Source of the DNA: Pseudomonas sp. GM41(2012)
GTDB taxonomy: Bacteria > Pseudomonadota > Gammaproteobacteria > Pseudomonadales > Pseudomonadaceae
Direction: 5' to 3'
NCBI RefSeq assembly: GCF_000282315.2
Contig: NZ_AKJN02000007.1
Span: forward strand, 1,240,001-1,304,000
Length of the DNA: 64,000 nucleotides
In this document: piece by piece, positions 53,248 to 61,648 of the stretch
How the letters are laid out: each line of letters begins with the position of its first letter
Numbering within the stretch: position 1 is the stretch's first letter
Made by a program: the position numbers and the translations under genes
The notes under the pieces: model-generated
Seen by the model: the letters and a program-made list of their open reading frames with translations, nothing else
The model's database searches: none
Told to the model about the DNA's origin: nothing

Positions 53248-53253
53248 AGTGAC
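53243..53253. promoter_or_regulatory. NorR-type enhancer site 1
   Basis: GTCATAGTGAC fits the GT-N7-AC NorR core. It overlaps the norR start codon, so NorR binding may also repress its own gene. Confidence 0.7.
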
Positions 53254-53261
53254 TCCATGTA

Positions 53262-53272
53262 GTCGGTATGAC
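53262..53272. promoter_or_regulatory. NorR-type enhancer site 2
   Basis: GTCGGTATGAC matches GT-N7-AC; 19 bp after site 1 start. Confidence 0.75.
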
Positions 53273-53287
53273 TATAAGTCAGTGTGT

Positions 53288-53298
53288 GTCGAAATGAC
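53288..53298. promoter_or_regulatory. NorR-type enhancer site 3
   Basis: GTCGAAATGAC matches GT-N7-AC; 26 bp after site 2 start. All three share GTC-N4-TGAC. Confidence 0.75.
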
Positions 53299-53339
53299 TA
53301 TAAAAAGTTTAACTAATTGATTTGTATGGTTTTATTTTC

Positions 53340-53355
53340 TGGCATGGAAACTGAT
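53340..53355 (+). promoter_or_regulatory. Candidate sigma-54 promoter of hmp
   Basis: TGGCATG-GAAA-CTGAT resembles TGGCACG-N4-TTGCW. The -24 part is near perfect; the -12 part has GA in place of GC. About 50 bases downstream of NorR-type site 3 and 60 bases before the hmp start. Confidence 0.55.
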
Positions 53356-53403
53356 AGGTATAAGGCAATCAGTTAGCAATCCAAGTAGATCAGGAGTCGC
53401 CTT

Positions 53404-54585
53404 ATGCTTAGCGTTCAAGACCGTGCAATCGTCAAATCCACCGTGCCCTTGCTGGAAAGCGGTGGCGAAGCATTGATCACTCATTTCTACCGCATGATGC
53501 TGTCCGAATACCCGGAAGTACGCCCGCTGTTCAACCAGGCCCACCAGGCCAGCGGTGATCAGCCGCGTGCCCTGGCCAACGGTGTCTTGATGTATGCGCG
53601 GCACATCGACCAGCTCGATCAGTTGGGCGACCTGGTGGCCAAGATCATCAACAAGCACGTGGCCCTGCAAATCCTTCCGGAACATTACCCGATTGTCGGT
53701 TCCTGCCTGCTGCGAGCCATCTCAGAAGTGCTGGGTGAAGAGATCGCCACACCTGAAGTGATGGCTGCGTGGGGGGCGGCTTACGGTCAATTGGCCGACA
53801 TCCTGATCGGCGCCGAAACCAGCATCTACGACCAGAAGGAACAGGCACCGGGCGGCTGGCGCGGGGCGCGGGAATTCATCGTGGTGGCCAAGGTCGACGA
53901 AAGCGAGGAAATCACCTCGTTCTACTTTGAACCAGCCGACAAAGGCCCGATTCTGGCGGCAGAGCCAGGCCAGTACATCGGCATGAAACTGATCCTCGAT
54001 GGCGAAGAGATTCGTCGCAACTACTCGCTATCGGCCTTGGCCAACAAGGGCCAGTACCGGATCAGCGTCAAACGTGAAACCGGTGGCCGCGCCTCCAACC
54101 ACCTGCACGATCATTTGCATGTGGGTTCCAGCATCCAGCTGTTCCCGCCATCGGGCGAATTCACCCTGACCGACAGCGACAAACCGTTGGTGCTGATCAG
54201 TGGCGGCGTCGGCATCACTCCGACCCTGGCAATGCTGGAAGCGGCGCTGGCGACCGAACGGCCGGTGCACTTTATCCATTGCGCACGTAACGGTAGCGTT
54301 CACGCCTTCCGCGACTGGATTGATGGCTTGGCCGCGCGTCACCCGCAACTCAAACGCTTTTATTGCTACGACGAAGATGATGGCGTGAGCCCGGCGGCGG
54401 ACAAGGTTGGGTTGTTGAGCCAGGAGCAACTGGGCGAGTGGTTGCCGCAGCAGCGCGATCTGGACGCTTATTTCCTCGGTCCTAAAGGCTTCATGGCGGC
54501 GGTCAAGCGCCACCTGAAAGCGCTGGGTGTACCGGAGAAGCAAAGCCGTTACGAGTTCTTCGGGCCGGCTTCGGTTCTGGAGTAA
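53404..54585 (+). CDS. hmp: Flavohaemoglobin (nitric oxide dioxygenase)
   Basis: 393 residues, normal length. Globin domain (about 1-138) with haem-binding helices, FAD-binding ferredoxin-reductase domain (about 150-260, RNYSLSA) and NAD-binding domain (about 265-393, LISGGVGITPTLAML). Oxidises NO to nitrate using O2 and NAD(P)H, protecting aerobic respiration. AGGAG precedes the ATG. The divergent norR and sigma-54-like promoter suggest induction by NO. Confidence 0.96.
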   Translation: MLSVQDRAIVKSTVPLLESGGEALITHFYRMMLSEYPEVRPLFNQAHQASGDQPRALANGVLMYARHIDQLDQLGDLVAKIINKHVALQILPEHYPIVGSCLLRAISEVLGEEIATPEVMAAWGAAYGQLADILIGAETSIYDQKEQAPGGWRGAREFIVVAKVDESEEITSFYFEPADKGPILAAEPGQYIGMKLILDGEEIRRNYSLSALANKGQYRISVKRETGGRASNHLHDHLHVGSSIQLFPPSGEFTLTDSDKPLVLISGGVGITPTLAMLEAALATERPVHFIHCARNGSVHAFRDWIDGLAARHPQLKRFYCYDEDDGVSPAADKVGLLSQEQLGEWLPQQRDLDAYFLGPKGFMAAVKRHLKALGVPEKQSRYEFFGPASVLE

Positions 54586-54595
54586 CCGCTTATTC

Positions 54596-54715
54596 TGTAG
54601 GAGCACGGCTTGCCCGCGATGGCGCTTTCACGACCGCCATCCATCTGTAGGAGCATGGCTTGCCCGCGATGGCGCCCTTGAGATCGCTATCGCCGGCAAG
54701 CCGTGCTCCTACAGG
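54596..54715. repeat. Cluster of three REP units (TGTAGGAGCATGGCTTGCCC type)
   Basis: Two direct copies TGTAGGAGCAYGGCTTGCCC at 54596 and 54646, and an inverted copy ending GCCGTGCTCCTACAG at 54690-54714. The second and third make a hairpin. A further unit is at 46841. It fills the spacer between convergent hmp and dauR. Confidence 0.85.
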
Positions 54716-54729
54716 TAGATGGCGGTCTT

Positions 54730-55386
54730 TCAGCCCTTCAGTTCTTTCAAATGTTTGTATACCGTTGCCCGCCCCATGTTCAGCACGTTCGCCACATAGT
54801 TGGAGGCGCTTTTACCTTTGAAGGCGCCTTCGGCGTGCAGTGCCAGCACCAATTCGCGCTTATGGTCACGGGTCAGCAGGTTCAGGCTCAGCTGACGCTC
54901 GCGCAGCCAGGCGTGGAGGAAGGTGTTGATCCGCTCCTGCCAGTCATCGCGAAACAGCGATTCCGGTTGCGGAATCAACTTGCTCGGTGACAGGAACAGG
55001 TCCAGAGCGGCTTTGGCATTTTCGAACAACGAAATATTCAGATTGATGCACAGCACCGCCAGCGGACGACCTTCGCTGTCGCGCAGCACGCTGCTCAGGC
55101 TGCGAATCTTCTGACCATCCCAATTGAGCTTTTCGTACGGCCCAATATTTCGTTCGCTGACCTCTTCGCTGAGCATGTCCTCCAGCGACGAGTCATCACC
55201 GATTTCCCGTTTGGACAGGTTGTTGGCGATGTAATCGACCTTTTGGGTGCGCAGGTCGTGCAGCACCACCTCGGCGTGAGGAAAGAACAACGTGGCGATG
55301 GCATCGGCGATCGCACGGAAATTGTCCAGCGGCGAGCTCTTCAATGCAGAGTCATCAACGGCCGGTTCTTGTTCTTTGGCGTTCAT
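54730..55386 (-). CDS. dauR: DauR-like transcriptional regulator (YheO PAS-like domain plus HTH)
   Basis: 218 residues. N-terminal YheO/PAS_6-type ligand domain (about 25-140, LFFPHAEVVLHDLRT...) and a C-terminal helix-turn-helix (SASNYVANVLNMGRATVYKHLKEL). In P. aeruginosa DauR controls dauBAR for D-arginine use. The gene order here is dauB-dauA-dauR on the same strand, as in PAO1, which supports the name. 91 bases separate it from dauA. Confidence 0.86.
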   Translation of the reverse strand: MNAKEQEPAVDDSALKSSPLDNFRAIADAIATLFFPHAEVVLHDLRTQKVDYIANNLSKREIGDDSSLEDMLSEEVSERNIGPYEKLNWDGQKIRSLSSVLRDSEGRPLAVLCINLNISLFENAKAALDLFLSPSKLIPQPESLFRDDWQERINTFLHAWLRERQLSLNLLTRDHKRELVLALHAEGAFKGKSASNYVANVLNMGRATVYKHLKELKG

Positions 55387-55477
55387 AAAGTGGAGCTCCA
55401 GACAGCATCAGCGCCCGTCAAAAAAGGGCGCTGGAAGTTTGCCGCAATCGTGTCAGCACGTCACCTGCGTCCGAAAG

Positions 55478-56605
55478 TCAGCCCAGTCGAGCGGGGGAGA
55501 GCATCTGGGTGTTCAGACCGAAGCGAGTCAGTTGCTCGGGCAAGGCTTCACCGCGTACCAGTGCAGCGCTGGCCTGGCCCATGGCCGGCGAGGTCTGAAT
55601 GCCATAACCGCCTTGTGCCGCTACCCAGAATAACCCCGGCACCTGTGGATCGAAACCGGACAGCAAATCACCGTCGCTCACGAAACTGCGCAAGCCGGCC
55701 CAGGTGCGGGTCGGACGGCGGATAGTCAGGGTGGTGGCTTCTTCGATCTGGTAGATGCCCATCGCAATGTCCAGCTCTTCGGGCTGCACGTCGTGCGGTT
55801 CCACCGGGTCGGCGTTGGCTGGCGAGCCGAGGAACATTCCGGCGTCGGGCTTCATGTAGAAGGATTCGTCGAGGCTGACCAGCATTGGCCAATGGTGGAT
55901 GTCCACGCCCTCGGGGCCGGCGAAGATGAACGCCGCACGGCGCTTGGGTTGCAGGCCCAGCGGATTGGCACCGGCCAGCTCGCCGATTTTGTCGGCCCAG
56001 GCGCCTGCCGCGTTGATGACGATCGGGGCGCTGAAGGTCTGACCGCTGGTTTGTACTTGCCATACACCTTCGGCGTCGCGGGTCAGGCTCAGGACTTCGC
56101 TGTCGGTATGAACTTCGCCCTTGTTGCGTCGGATACCGCGCAGGTAACCCTGGTGCAAGGCATCGGTGTCGATGTCGCTGGCGGTCGGGTCGTAAATCGC
56201 ACCATGGACTTTTTCCCGACGCAGGATCGGCAGGCGCACGCAGGCCTCTTCGGCGCTGAGCAGTTGCATCTCCGGCACCGTGGCTTTGGCGCTCAGGTAT
56301 TGATTGTTCAGTTCGGCCGGGTCACCGGTGAAGTCCACGGTCATCTCGCCACGCGGGGTCAGCAGCGGGTGTTCGCAGAAACCGGCCGGCGGCGTGTCGA
56401 AGAAATCACGGCTGGCCTGGGTTAGCGCCCGAACCTGCGGTGTGCCATAGGCGGCGGTGAACAGTGCGGCCGAGCGTCCGGTGGAGTGGTAAGCCGGATG
56501 GGATTCGCGTTCGAGCACGATCACTCGGGCGTGCTGCGACAACCAGAAACCGGTGGAAGCGCCGGCAATCCCGCCGCCGATGATGATGAAATCTGCCTGG
56601 CTCAT
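55478..56605 (-). CDS. dauA: FAD-dependent D-amino acid (D-arginine) dehydrogenase
   Basis: 375 residues from ATG 56603-56605, preceded by AGGAG. The longer upstream reading has no support. DAO-type flavoprotein with N-terminal FIIIGGGIAGASTGFWLS and the Glu that ends the Rossmann motif (VIVLERE), and GRSAALFTAAYG. In P. aeruginosa DauA converts D-arginine (and other basic D-amino acids) to 2-ketoarginine plus ammonia. Length and synteny match. Confidence 0.88.
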   Translation of the reverse strand: MSQADFIIIGGGIAGASTGFWLSQHARVIVLERESHPAYHSTGRSAALFTAAYGTPQVRALTQASRDFFDTPPAGFCEHPLLTPRGEMTVDFTGDPAELNNQYLSAKATVPEMQLLSAEEACVRLPILRREKVHGAIYDPTASDIDTDALHQGYLRGIRRNKGEVHTDSEVLSLTRDAEGVWQVQTSGQTFSAPIVINAAGAWADKIGELAGANPLGLQPKRRAAFIFAGPEGVDIHHWPMLVSLDESFYMKPDAGMFLGSPANADPVEPHDVQPEELDIAMGIYQIEEATTLTIRRPTRTWAGLRSFVSDGDLLSGFDPQVPGLFWVAAQGGYGIQTSPAMGQASAALVRGEALPEQLTRFGLNTQMLSPARLG

Positions 56606-56650
56606 GAACGTCTCCTGATGGGGCGTAAATGCCGAAATGGTGGAATTCCC

Positions 56651-56745
56651 CTGTAGGAGCTGACGAGTGAAACGAGGCTGCGATCTTTTGACTTTGCTTT
56701 TTAAAGGCAAGATCAAAAGATCGCAGCCTTCGGCAGCTCCTACAG
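56651..56745. repeat. Long inverted repeat, GAGCTGTCGAG/GAGCTGACGAG family (second copy)
   Basis: Arms CTGTAGGAGCTGACGAGTGA... (56651-56691) and its complement (56713-56745), sharing GGCTGCGATCTTTTGA with the copy at 12934-13038. The right arm has lost part of the left arm's GTGAAACGA segment. Confidence 0.88.
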
Positions 56746-56757
56746 GGGTTTGTGGGG

Positions 56758-57705
56758 TTAGTGCTGTAGGCGGTAAAGGGCATTGGCCAGTGCAATGTCT
56801 TCCAGGCCCAGGCCAATGGAGCGGAAGAACACGTGACGGTCGTAGCCAGGGCGCTGCACTTTTTCGCTGAGCAGATCGGGCAGGTCGCCGATGATCGCGT
56901 TTTTGTCCCAGCCATGTTGTTCACCGGCAATCAGCATCTCGCCGGCCGAGCCCGGGGTGGTCAGACGATAGTCGCAGAACACTTGCATGTCATTGAGGCT
57001 CTGCGGCGGCACTTCGTGGGCACGTGGTGCGTTGGTGCTGATCGAGGTGATCAGCGCCGGTTTGCTCAAGCTTGACGGGTCGATCACCGGGCCTGCGGAC
57101 GAGGTGCAGAGCATGATCACGTCGGCGTCTTGAACCGCTGCTTCACGACTATCGACGATGGTCAGGCGTGGATCGAGGCTTTTGAGCTGCGCCAATACCT
57201 CGGGATTCTTGTCGCTCAGGCTCGGCGAGTAGAGGCTGATGCTCTGCCAGTCGCGCAGGCCTTTGACGTAGTGCAAGTGCGCCTGGGCGACCTTGCCGCT
57301 GCCGATGATCGCCAGGCGCTGCGCCTTCAGCGGGGCGAGGGCATCGACCGCCACGGCGGTGGTTGCGGCGGTGCGTGCCGTGGTCAGTTCGCCGGCATCG
57401 CAGAGCAGCAACGGCTGGCCGGTCTGCATCGACATCAGCAGCGTCCAGGCGGTCACCAGCGGGCCTTGTTCGCGCACGATGTACGGCGAGGTCTTGACCC
57501 CGTAAACGCCGTCTTCGGCCAGCACGCCCAGGTAGTTGATGAAGTCGCCAGCGCCCTGCGGGAACTCCACCAGTTGCTGCGCCGGTTGCACAGCTTGCCC
57601 GGCGGCCAGGTCGCGGAACAGTTTGCGCAGGATCTGCGGCACGTCGACCTGCGCCAGCAGCTCGCGGGCCTGAGGTTGGGTGATCACGTAAGGCGTACTG
57701 GACAT
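56758..57705 (-). CDS. dauB: Ornithine cyclodeaminase/mu-crystallin family protein DauB
   Basis: 315 residues from ATG 57703-57705 (GGAG upstream). NAD(P)-binding Rossmann GSGKVAQAHLHYVKGL near the middle of the protein is characteristic. In P. aeruginosa DauB reduces the 2-ketoarginine (imine) formed by DauA, giving L-arginine: a two-step racemisation. First gene of dauBAR; a short palindrome lies upstream (57739-57751). Confidence 0.87.
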   Translation of the reverse strand: MSSTPYVITQPQARELLAQVDVPQILRKLFRDLAAGQAVQPAQQLVEFPQGAGDFINYLGVLAEDGVYGVKTSPYIVREQGPLVTAWTLLMSMQTGQPLLLCDAGELTTARTAATTAVAVDALAPLKAQRLAIIGSGKVAQAHLHYVKGLRDWQSISLYSPSLSDKNPEVLAQLKSLDPRLTIVDSREAAVQDADVIMLCTSSAGPVIDPSSLSKPALITSISTNAPRAHEVPPQSLNDMQVFCDYRLTTPGSAGEMLIAGEQHGWDKNAIIGDLPDLLSEKVQRPGYDRHVFFRSIGLGLEDIALANALYRLQH

Positions 57706-57738
57706 GGTCGGCTCCGGGAGCTGGAAGTAAACTAATTT

Positions 57739-57751
57739 GTCCATTATGGAC
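57739..57751. promoter_or_regulatory. Palindrome upstream of dauB, possible DauR operator
   Basis: GTCCAT-T-ATGGAC, perfect 6-bp arms, 34 bases before the dauB start. DauR autoregulation is known in P. aeruginosa; linking this site to DauR is inference. Confidence 0.5.
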
Positions 57752-57802
57752 TTTTAGTTGTCTCGAGCAAGCTCCTGTTGAAAAAAACCGGACGAAAAAA
57801 AA

Positions 57803-57825
57803 GCGCAGTCCGTTTCCGGCTGCGC
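57803..57825 (-). terminator. Rho-independent terminator of rhlB
   Basis: GCGCAG / CTGCGC stem (57803-57808 and 57820-57825) with an internal GGAAACGGA loop region, followed on the minus strand by eight T. Confidence 0.85.
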
Positions 57826-57845
57826 CTCTTTTAATGCGACCCGCG

Positions 57846-59333
57846 TTACGGGCGCTTGCGCTCAACCGCCCGCAGCAGATGCGTCGGTGGTGTTTCGCAG
57901 CTGATCTTGCGACCCAGCAGCGCCTCGATGGACGGTAGCTGGTAGGAGTCGTCTTCACCGGCAAAACTGATGGACACGCCATCGGCGCCGGCACGACCGG
58001 TACGACCGATGCGATGCACATAGTCGTCCGGGACTTCCGGCAGGGTGAAGTTGATCACGTGGCTGATGCCGTCGATGTGAATGCCGCGACCGGCCACATC
58101 GGTGGCGACCAGGACGCGGATCTTGCCTTCGCGGAAACCTTCCAGAGTCTTGATGCGCTTGTGCTGCGGCACGTCGCCGGACAGTTGCGCGGCGTTGACG
58201 CCGTCACGCACCAGACGTTCTTCGATGCGCCGCACTTCATCCTTGCGGTTGGCAAACACCATCACCCGCTCCCAACCGTTGTCGTTGACCAGGTTGTAGA
58301 GCAGTTTGTATTTGTCGGCACCGGCGACGGCGTAGATGTGCTGCTCGACATTTTCGCTGGCCACGTTCTGCGACTCGATCTCGACGATCGACGGGTCGGT
58401 GGTCCATTGCTTGGCCAGGTTCATCACGTCTTCGGTGAAGGTCGCGGAGAACAGCAGCGTCTGACGCTCGTTCTTCGGCGGAGTCTGGCGAATGATCTGA
58501 CGCACTTGTGGGATGAAACCCATGTCGAGCATCCGGTCGGCTTCGTCCAGGACCATGACTTCGACCATGTCCAGGTGCACGTCGCCACGCTGGTTGAAGT
58601 CCAGCAAGCGGCCCGGTGTGGCCACGAGGATGTCGCAATGACGGGCTTCGAGGTGCTTGAGCTGCTTGTCGAAGTCCATGCCACCAACGAACGTCATGAC
58701 GTTGAGACCGGTGTATTTGGTCAGGTCGGCCGCGTCCTTGGCGATCTGCACCACCAGTTCCCGGGTCGGCGCGATGATCAGCGCCCGCGGTTCACCCATG
58801 TAACGCTCTTTCGGCGGCGGGGTTTCCAGCAACTGGGTGATGATTGAAATCAGGAATGCAGCGGTTTTGCCGGTGCCGGTCTGGGCGCGACCGATGGCAT
58901 CTTTGCCGGCCAGGGTGAAGCCGAGGACTTGTGCCTGGATCGGCGTGCAATACGGGAAGCCCAGGTCCTGGATGGCGTGCATCAGTTCGGGGGCGAGTTT
59001 GAAATCGTGGAAACGGGTTTTGCCTTCCTGGGGTTCGACGGCGAAGTCTTCGAGTTTCCAGGGGATAACCGGTGCTTTTGGCTTGGGTTCGCGACGCGGT
59101 CGGGCAGGTTTCGCAGCTTCGCTGCTCGGTTCTTCAGAGGCCTGGGCCTCAACGGGTTGGACGGCCGGTGTGGTGATCGGCTCGTGCTTCGGTACCGCTA
59201 CGGTTGCGGTCCGGCCAGACTGATTACCGTCGGTGCGGTGGCTGGGATGGTGAGACGGAGCGCTGGAGACTGGCGCGAGCTGCTCAGTCTCGCTTTTACC
59301 GAACATTTTCTTGAGTGCTTTGAGCACGGTCAT
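57846..59333 (-). CDS. rhlB: ATP-dependent RNA helicase RhlB (DEAD box)
   Basis: 495 residues. A variable, Pro/Ala/Lys-rich N-terminal extension (about 1-105) precedes the helicase core with the Q-motif region, AQTGTGKT, PTRELVVQ, VLDEADRM, SATF and HRIGRTGRAG. RhlB unwinds RNA in the degradosome in E. coli. It lies immediately upstream of dauBAR on the same strand, but a terminator (57803-57825) separates them. Confidence 0.93.
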   Translation of the reverse strand: MTVLKALKKMFGKSETEQLAPVSSAPSHHPSHRTDGNQSGRTATVAVPKHEPITTPAVQPVEAQASEEPSSEAAKPARPRREPKPKAPVIPWKLEDFAVEPQEGKTRFHDFKLAPELMHAIQDLGFPYCTPIQAQVLGFTLAGKDAIGRAQTGTGKTAAFLISIITQLLETPPPKERYMGEPRALIIAPTRELVVQIAKDAADLTKYTGLNVMTFVGGMDFDKQLKHLEARHCDILVATPGRLLDFNQRGDVHLDMVEVMVLDEADRMLDMGFIPQVRQIIRQTPPKNERQTLLFSATFTEDVMNLAKQWTTDPSIVEIESQNVASENVEQHIYAVAGADKYKLLYNLVNDNGWERVMVFANRKDEVRRIEERLVRDGVNAAQLSGDVPQHKRIKTLEGFREGKIRVLVATDVAGRGIHIDGISHVINFTLPEVPDDYVHRIGRTGRAGADGVSISFAGEDDSYQLPSIEALLGRKISCETPPTHLLRAVERKRP

Positions 59334-59431
59334 CTCATCAATTGGTTAAGGAATATACGCCGGGCAGTGTAATGCAAGAATCAGGCGCGGCGTAGTGGGA
59401 TGGATCAATGGGCTGCTTTTCACATAAACAG

Positions 59432-60088
59432 TTAACGCAAGCGCTCGGCGAGCCAGACACCAATGTCGCGTATCTCCTCGGGTAACACTTCGTGGCCCAT
59501 TGGGTATTCCTGCCATGTCACGGTGACACCATGCTGCTTTAAATACTCGTAGGCGGTGCGGCCCATGGAGTTTTGAACGACGTCATCGTACTGGCCGTGC
59601 AAAGACAGCACGGGAATGCGCTGCTGGCTGGCGGAAAGCTCCAGTTCATCGCTGAAGGTCGGTGCATAGGTCGAGAGGGCAAGTACGCCACCCAGCGGTC
59701 CCTGCCATTTCAGAAATGCGGTGTGTAACGCCACCGCGCCACCTTGGGAAAAACCTGCCAGGAATATCCGCGAGGCGTCTATTCCGATGGCGCGCTCCAC
59801 TTCGATCAAATTGACGATCCTCTGCGCCGACTCTTCCAGCTGCTCGCGGTTGATCGCGCGCGCGGGGCTCATGGCCAATATGTCGTACCAGCTCGGCATC
59901 TCGTAACCACCATTGATGGTCACCGCGCAGGTCGGTGCCTGGGGCAGAACGAAGCGAGTGGTCAGCAGGGTTTCCTGCAGCGCTTCGGCCACCGGCAGAA
60001 AGTCGTAGCGATCGGCACCCAGGCCGTGCAGCCAGATAACGCAGGCGTCTGCGGGCTTGACGGGCTGAAGAATCAAGGGCTCGGTCAT
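59432..60088 (-). CDS. Carboxylesterase / acyl-protein thioesterase-like serine hydrolase
   Basis: 218 residues. Alpha/beta hydrolase with oxyanion loop VIWLHGLGADRYDFLP, catalytic Ser in AGFSQGGAVAL, Asp in GQYDDVVQ and His in PMGHEVLPEE, the layout of P. fluorescens esterase II (EstB). Hydrolyses short-chain esters; the natural substrate is unclear. GGAGC upstream of ATG 60086-60088. Divergent from the aap operon. Confidence 0.9.
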   Translation of the reverse strand: MTEPLILQPVKPADACVIWLHGLGADRYDFLPVAEALQETLLTTRFVLPQAPTCAVTINGGYEMPSWYDILAMSPARAINREQLEESAQRIVNLIEVERAIGIDASRIFLAGFSQGGAVALHTAFLKWQGPLGGVLALSTYAPTFSDELELSASQQRIPVLSLHGQYDDVVQNSMGRTAYEYLKQHGVTVTWQEYPMGHEVLPEEIRDIGVWLAERLR

Positions 60089-60223
60089 GGTTGCTCCAAT
60101 ATTGTGCAGGCGCTCTCATTGAGTGCGAGGTCTGAGGGCGTGCCTGGTTGATCAGTTAAGAAGATGTCGCAAGGCTACAAGTTTTGCTATTGACCTGTCG
60201 CGCAATCGCTTCGGCGAGCGGTC

Positions 60224-60239
60224 TGGTACGGGCTTTGCT
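60224..60239 (+). promoter_or_regulatory. Sigma-54 promoter-like site upstream of aapJQMP
   Basis: TGGTACG-GGCT-TTGCT matches TGGCACG-N4-TTGCW with a single difference and exact GG-N10-GC spacing. It lies 315 bases before aapJ, so it implies a long leader or an intervening small RNA. Sequence upstream (60089-60223) shows no other clear element. Confidence 0.6.
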
Positions 60240-60458
60240 ATGGGGAAACGGTGCAACCCATCTCGCGCCTTGCGGTAACACTATCAGTGTACTGCTGGCG
60301 GTGGGATAGCAAAGAATCCGGTGATGGATGTTCGCCAGTGGCCGCTACGGGCTTCGCGAACGTGAAAGGGCTACAGCCCGTTCGGCCGATTGGTGAGAAG
60401 TGAGTTGTCCATGATGTGGATTTTCTCCTACTAGACTCATAGCGCAGGTCTTACGTCG

Positions 60459-60490
60459 GTTGACCCCAAAAAAAGCCAACACGGGTCAAC
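60459..60490. promoter_or_regulatory. Inverted repeat in the aapJ leader
   Basis: GTTGACCC / GGGTCAAC (60459-60466 and 60483-60490) around a 16-base A-rich centre, about 65 bases before aapJ. It could be an operator or an RNA stem; no T-run follows. Confidence 0.5.
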
Positions 60491-60527
60491 AACGCCTCAT
60501 AAGGGTGCGACTGGACTCAGCTCCGAC

Positions 60528-60543
60528 ACAACAAGAGCAAAAC
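60528..60543 (+). promoter_or_regulatory. Candidate Hfq/Crc catabolite-repression motif before aapJ
   Basis: ACAACAAGAGCAAAAC contains the AAnAAnAA-type A-rich motif just upstream of the GGAGG ribosome site, the position where Hfq with Crc blocks translation of amino-acid uptake genes in pseudomonads. Seven of eight consensus positions match. Confidence 0.45.
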
Positions 60544-60554
60544 TGGAGGTTTGA

Positions 60555-61583
60555 ATGAAGATGTTGAAATCCACCCTGGCTATCGTGACTGCAGCCGCAG
60601 TACTCGGTGTCAGTGGGTTCGCTCAGGCGGGTGCAACCCTGGATGCAGTGCAGAAGAAAGGTTTCGTACAGTGCGGCGTAAGTGACGGTCTGCCGGGCTT
60701 CTCGGTTCCAGACTCCACTGGCAAGATCATCGGTATCGATGCTGACGTCTGCCGCGCTGTGGCCGCTGCCGTATTCGGCGACGCGACCAAGGTCAAATTC
60801 AGCCAGTTGAACGCCAAAGAGCGCTTCACCGCGCTGCAGTCCGGCGAAATCGACGTGCTGTCGCGTAACACCACCTGGACCAGCTCCCGCGATTCGGGCA
60901 TGGGTCTGGTGTTTGCTGGCGTGACGTACTACGACGGCATCGGCTTCCTGGTGAACAACAAGCTGGGCGTGAAGAGCGCTAAAGAGCTCGACGGCGCCAC
61001 CATCTGCATTCAAGCCGGTACCACGACCGAGCTGAACGTTTCCGACTACTTCCGCGGCAACGGTCTGAAATACACCCCGATCACCTTCGACACCTCCGAT
61101 GAAAGCGCCAAGTCGCTGGAATCCGGTCGTTGCGACGTGCTGACCTCCGACAAATCCCAGCTCTACGCACAACGCAGCAAGCTGGCGACCCCGACCGACT
61201 ACGTCGTTCTGCCGGAAACCATCTCCAAGGAGCCTCTGGGCCCTGTCGTGCGTAAAGGCGACGAAGAGTGGTTCAGCATCGTCAAGTGGACCCTGTTCGC
61301 GATGCTCAATGCTGAAGAAATGGGTATCACCCAGAAAAACGTTGAAGCTGAAGCCAAATCCACCAAGAACCCGGACGTCGCTCGTCTGCTGGGCGCTGAC
61401 GGTGAATACGGCAAAGACCTGAAAGTGAAGAAAGACTGGGTCGTGCAGATCGTCAAGCAAGTGGGTAACTACGGTGAAGTGTTCGAGAAAAACCTCGGCA
61501 AAGGCACTCCACTGGCCATCGACCGCGGGCTGAACGCTCTGTGGAACAACGGCGGCATTCAATACGCACCACCAGTGCGCTGA
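60555..61583 (+). CDS. aapJ: General L-amino acid ABC transporter, periplasmic binding protein
   Basis: 342 residues. A cleavable signal peptide (about 1-24, ending FAQA-GAT) precedes a family 3 solute-binding protein (VQCGVSDGLPGFSVPDSTGKI IGIDADVCRAVA). It has the longer AapJ/BztA-type length. TGGAGG just before the ATG. First gene of aapJQMP, which imports a broad range of L-amino acids. The 65-base gap to aapQ has a small GGTTG/CAACC inverted pair that may tune the ratio of binding protein to permease. Confidence 0.93.
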   Translation: MKMLKSTLAIVTAAAVLGVSGFAQAGATLDAVQKKGFVQCGVSDGLPGFSVPDSTGKIIGIDADVCRAVAAAVFGDATKVKFSQLNAKERFTALQSGEIDVLSRNTTWTSSRDSGMGLVFAGVTYYDGIGFLVNNKLGVKSAKELDGATICIQAGTTTELNVSDYFRGNGLKYTPITFDTSDESAKSLESGRCDVLTSDKSQLYAQRSKLATPTDYVVLPETISKEPLGPVVRKGDEEWFSIVKWTLFAMLNAEEMGITQKNVEAEAKSTKNPDVARLLGADGEYGKDLKVKKDWVVQIVKQVGNYGEVFEKNLGKGTPLAIDRGLNALWNNGGIQYAPPVR

Positions 61584-61648
61584 TGGTTCTATCACCCGGT
61601 GGGCCAACCACCGGGTGATGTTCTGTTCCATTATTTGCGGGGCACTTC

